DNA of 64,000 nucleotides. Source: Desulfatibacillum alkenivorans DSM 16219 (GTDB lineage: Bacteria > Desulfobacterota > Desulfobacteria > Desulfobacterales > Desulfatibacillaceae). The notes under the pieces are model-generated. The model had not been told where the DNA came from. It was given only the letters and a program-made list of their open reading frames with translations, and did no database searches. A program made the position numbers and the translations under genes. The DNA is taken from NCBI RefSeq assembly GCF_900142135.1, contig NZ_FQZU01000025.1, positions 1 to 64,000 of the forward strand, read 5' to 3'. Of the stretch, positions 63,590-64,000 are shown piece after piece (the first letter of the stretch is position 1; the number at the start of each line of letters is the position of its first letter).

Positions 63590-64000
63590 ATGGCCACCCC
63601 CCGCCTAAAAACCGAAGAACGAAAAAAACAAATCGTCCAGGCCGCCCTCACCCTGGTCTCCACCCGCGGCGTGGCGGCCATGACCATGGAGCGCACCGCC
63701 CGGCTGGTGGGAGTCTCCCCGTCGGCCCTGTACCGGCACTTTAAAAACAAGGCGGAAATGCTGGATGCGGTCCTGGATCTTCTGGACATCCAGTTCGCCA
63801 ATGAAATCCAGGAGGCCCTGGACAACGGCGGGGACGCCCTGGACGCCCTCCGGTACTTCCTCATGCAGCGGGTGCGGTTCATCATGGAGCACCGCAGCAT
63901 CCCCAGGCTTTTGTATTCCGAGGAGATCCTCTACAAATACCCGGAGCTGCAAAAAAAGGTCAACGGCATATTCAAAAACCACATTCTGAGGCTCCAGGAC
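63590..64000 (+). CDS. TetR/AcrR family regulator (partial, cut by window end)
   Basis: 137 codons are open to the last base. The helix-turn-helix is clear: EERKKQIVQAALTLVSTRG, then AAMTMERTARLVGVSPSALYRHFKNKAEML. The ligand domain begins with FANEIQEALDNGGDALDALRYFL. A palindromic operator overlaps its promoter, so self-repression is likely. The controlled genes probably lie to the right of the window. Confidence 0.88.
   Translation, partial: MATPRLKTEERKKQIVQAALTLVSTRGVAAMTMERTARLVGVSPSALYRHFKNKAEMLDAVLDLLDIQFANEIQEALDNGGDALDALRYFLMQRVRFIMEHRSIPRLLYSEEILYKYPELQKKVNGIFKNHILRLQD

Noticed and set aside
1-64000. CRISPR arrays, tRNA genes, insertion sequences or prophage
   Set aside because: No regular spaced repeats, cloverleaf sequences, transposase or phage genes were seen. 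The repeats found are short, dispersed palindromes.

Overview
The window looks like a stretch of chromosome from a Desulfobacterota (deltaproteobacterial) anaerobe, possibly close to Desulfatibacillum. This is inference. It rests on moderately GC-rich DNA, acyl-CoA enzymes of the crotonase and FMN oxidoreductase type, an orphan TRAP binding protein, DUF2284 and DUF2760 proteins, choice-of-anchor-type secreted proteins, and intergenic palindromic repeats of a kind scattered through such genomes. No tRNA, rRNA, CRISPR array, insertion sequence or prophage was found. Most of the window is core genome with accessory blocks between.

Layout. 1-5.4 kb: a cut-off reading frame, a SAM methyltransferase, a YegS-type lipid kinase, a TRAP solute-binding protein and a HAD-fold protein. 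5.5-12.4 kb: a tight seven-gene minus-strand operon coding for a short membrane protein, DUF4178, a DUF2617-like protein, a lipoprotein with an aromatic/Arg/Gly tail, a tandem DUF350 membrane protein, a membrane-fused spermidine synthase and another membrane protein. This poorly described, polyamine-linked envelope system is the best candidate for unexplored biology here. A further membrane protein lies just upstream. 14.7-19.8 kb: smc-ftsY, then an HU gene with a clear promoter. 20-25 kb: an ABC-2 permease without an ATPase, two small proteins, an unassigned structured intergenic element, and a chemoreceptor beside a periplasmic binding protein. 25.3-27.2 kb: a dienoyl-CoA isomerase-like crotonase and an FMN oxidoreductase behind a perfect 25-bp palindrome.

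27.5-42.8 kb: a degenerate signalling protein, thiD, then uvrC, sbcD-sbcC, a second crotonase, uvrB, cysS and ispF. The uvrB-cysS gap is filled with dispersed hairpin repeats. 42.8-48.3 kb: a DUF2760-Hsp70-Hsp70 operon. 48.5-54.8 kb: two paralogous secreted beta-propeller-like proteins with choice-of-anchor U-like ends and a Cys-Phe sorting-like tail. They flank bioB, which has a BirA-like operator. 54.9-57.9 kb: a vitamin B12 importer operon (btuF-btuD-btuC) behind a cobalamin riboswitch and an intrinsic terminator. 58.2-64 kb: a hybrid sensor kinase, a TetR regulator divergent from an alpha/beta hydrolase, a DUF2284 protein, and a second TetR gene cut by the window edge with a palindromic operator in front of it.

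All assignments come from reading the sequence and remembering protein families. No database search was run.
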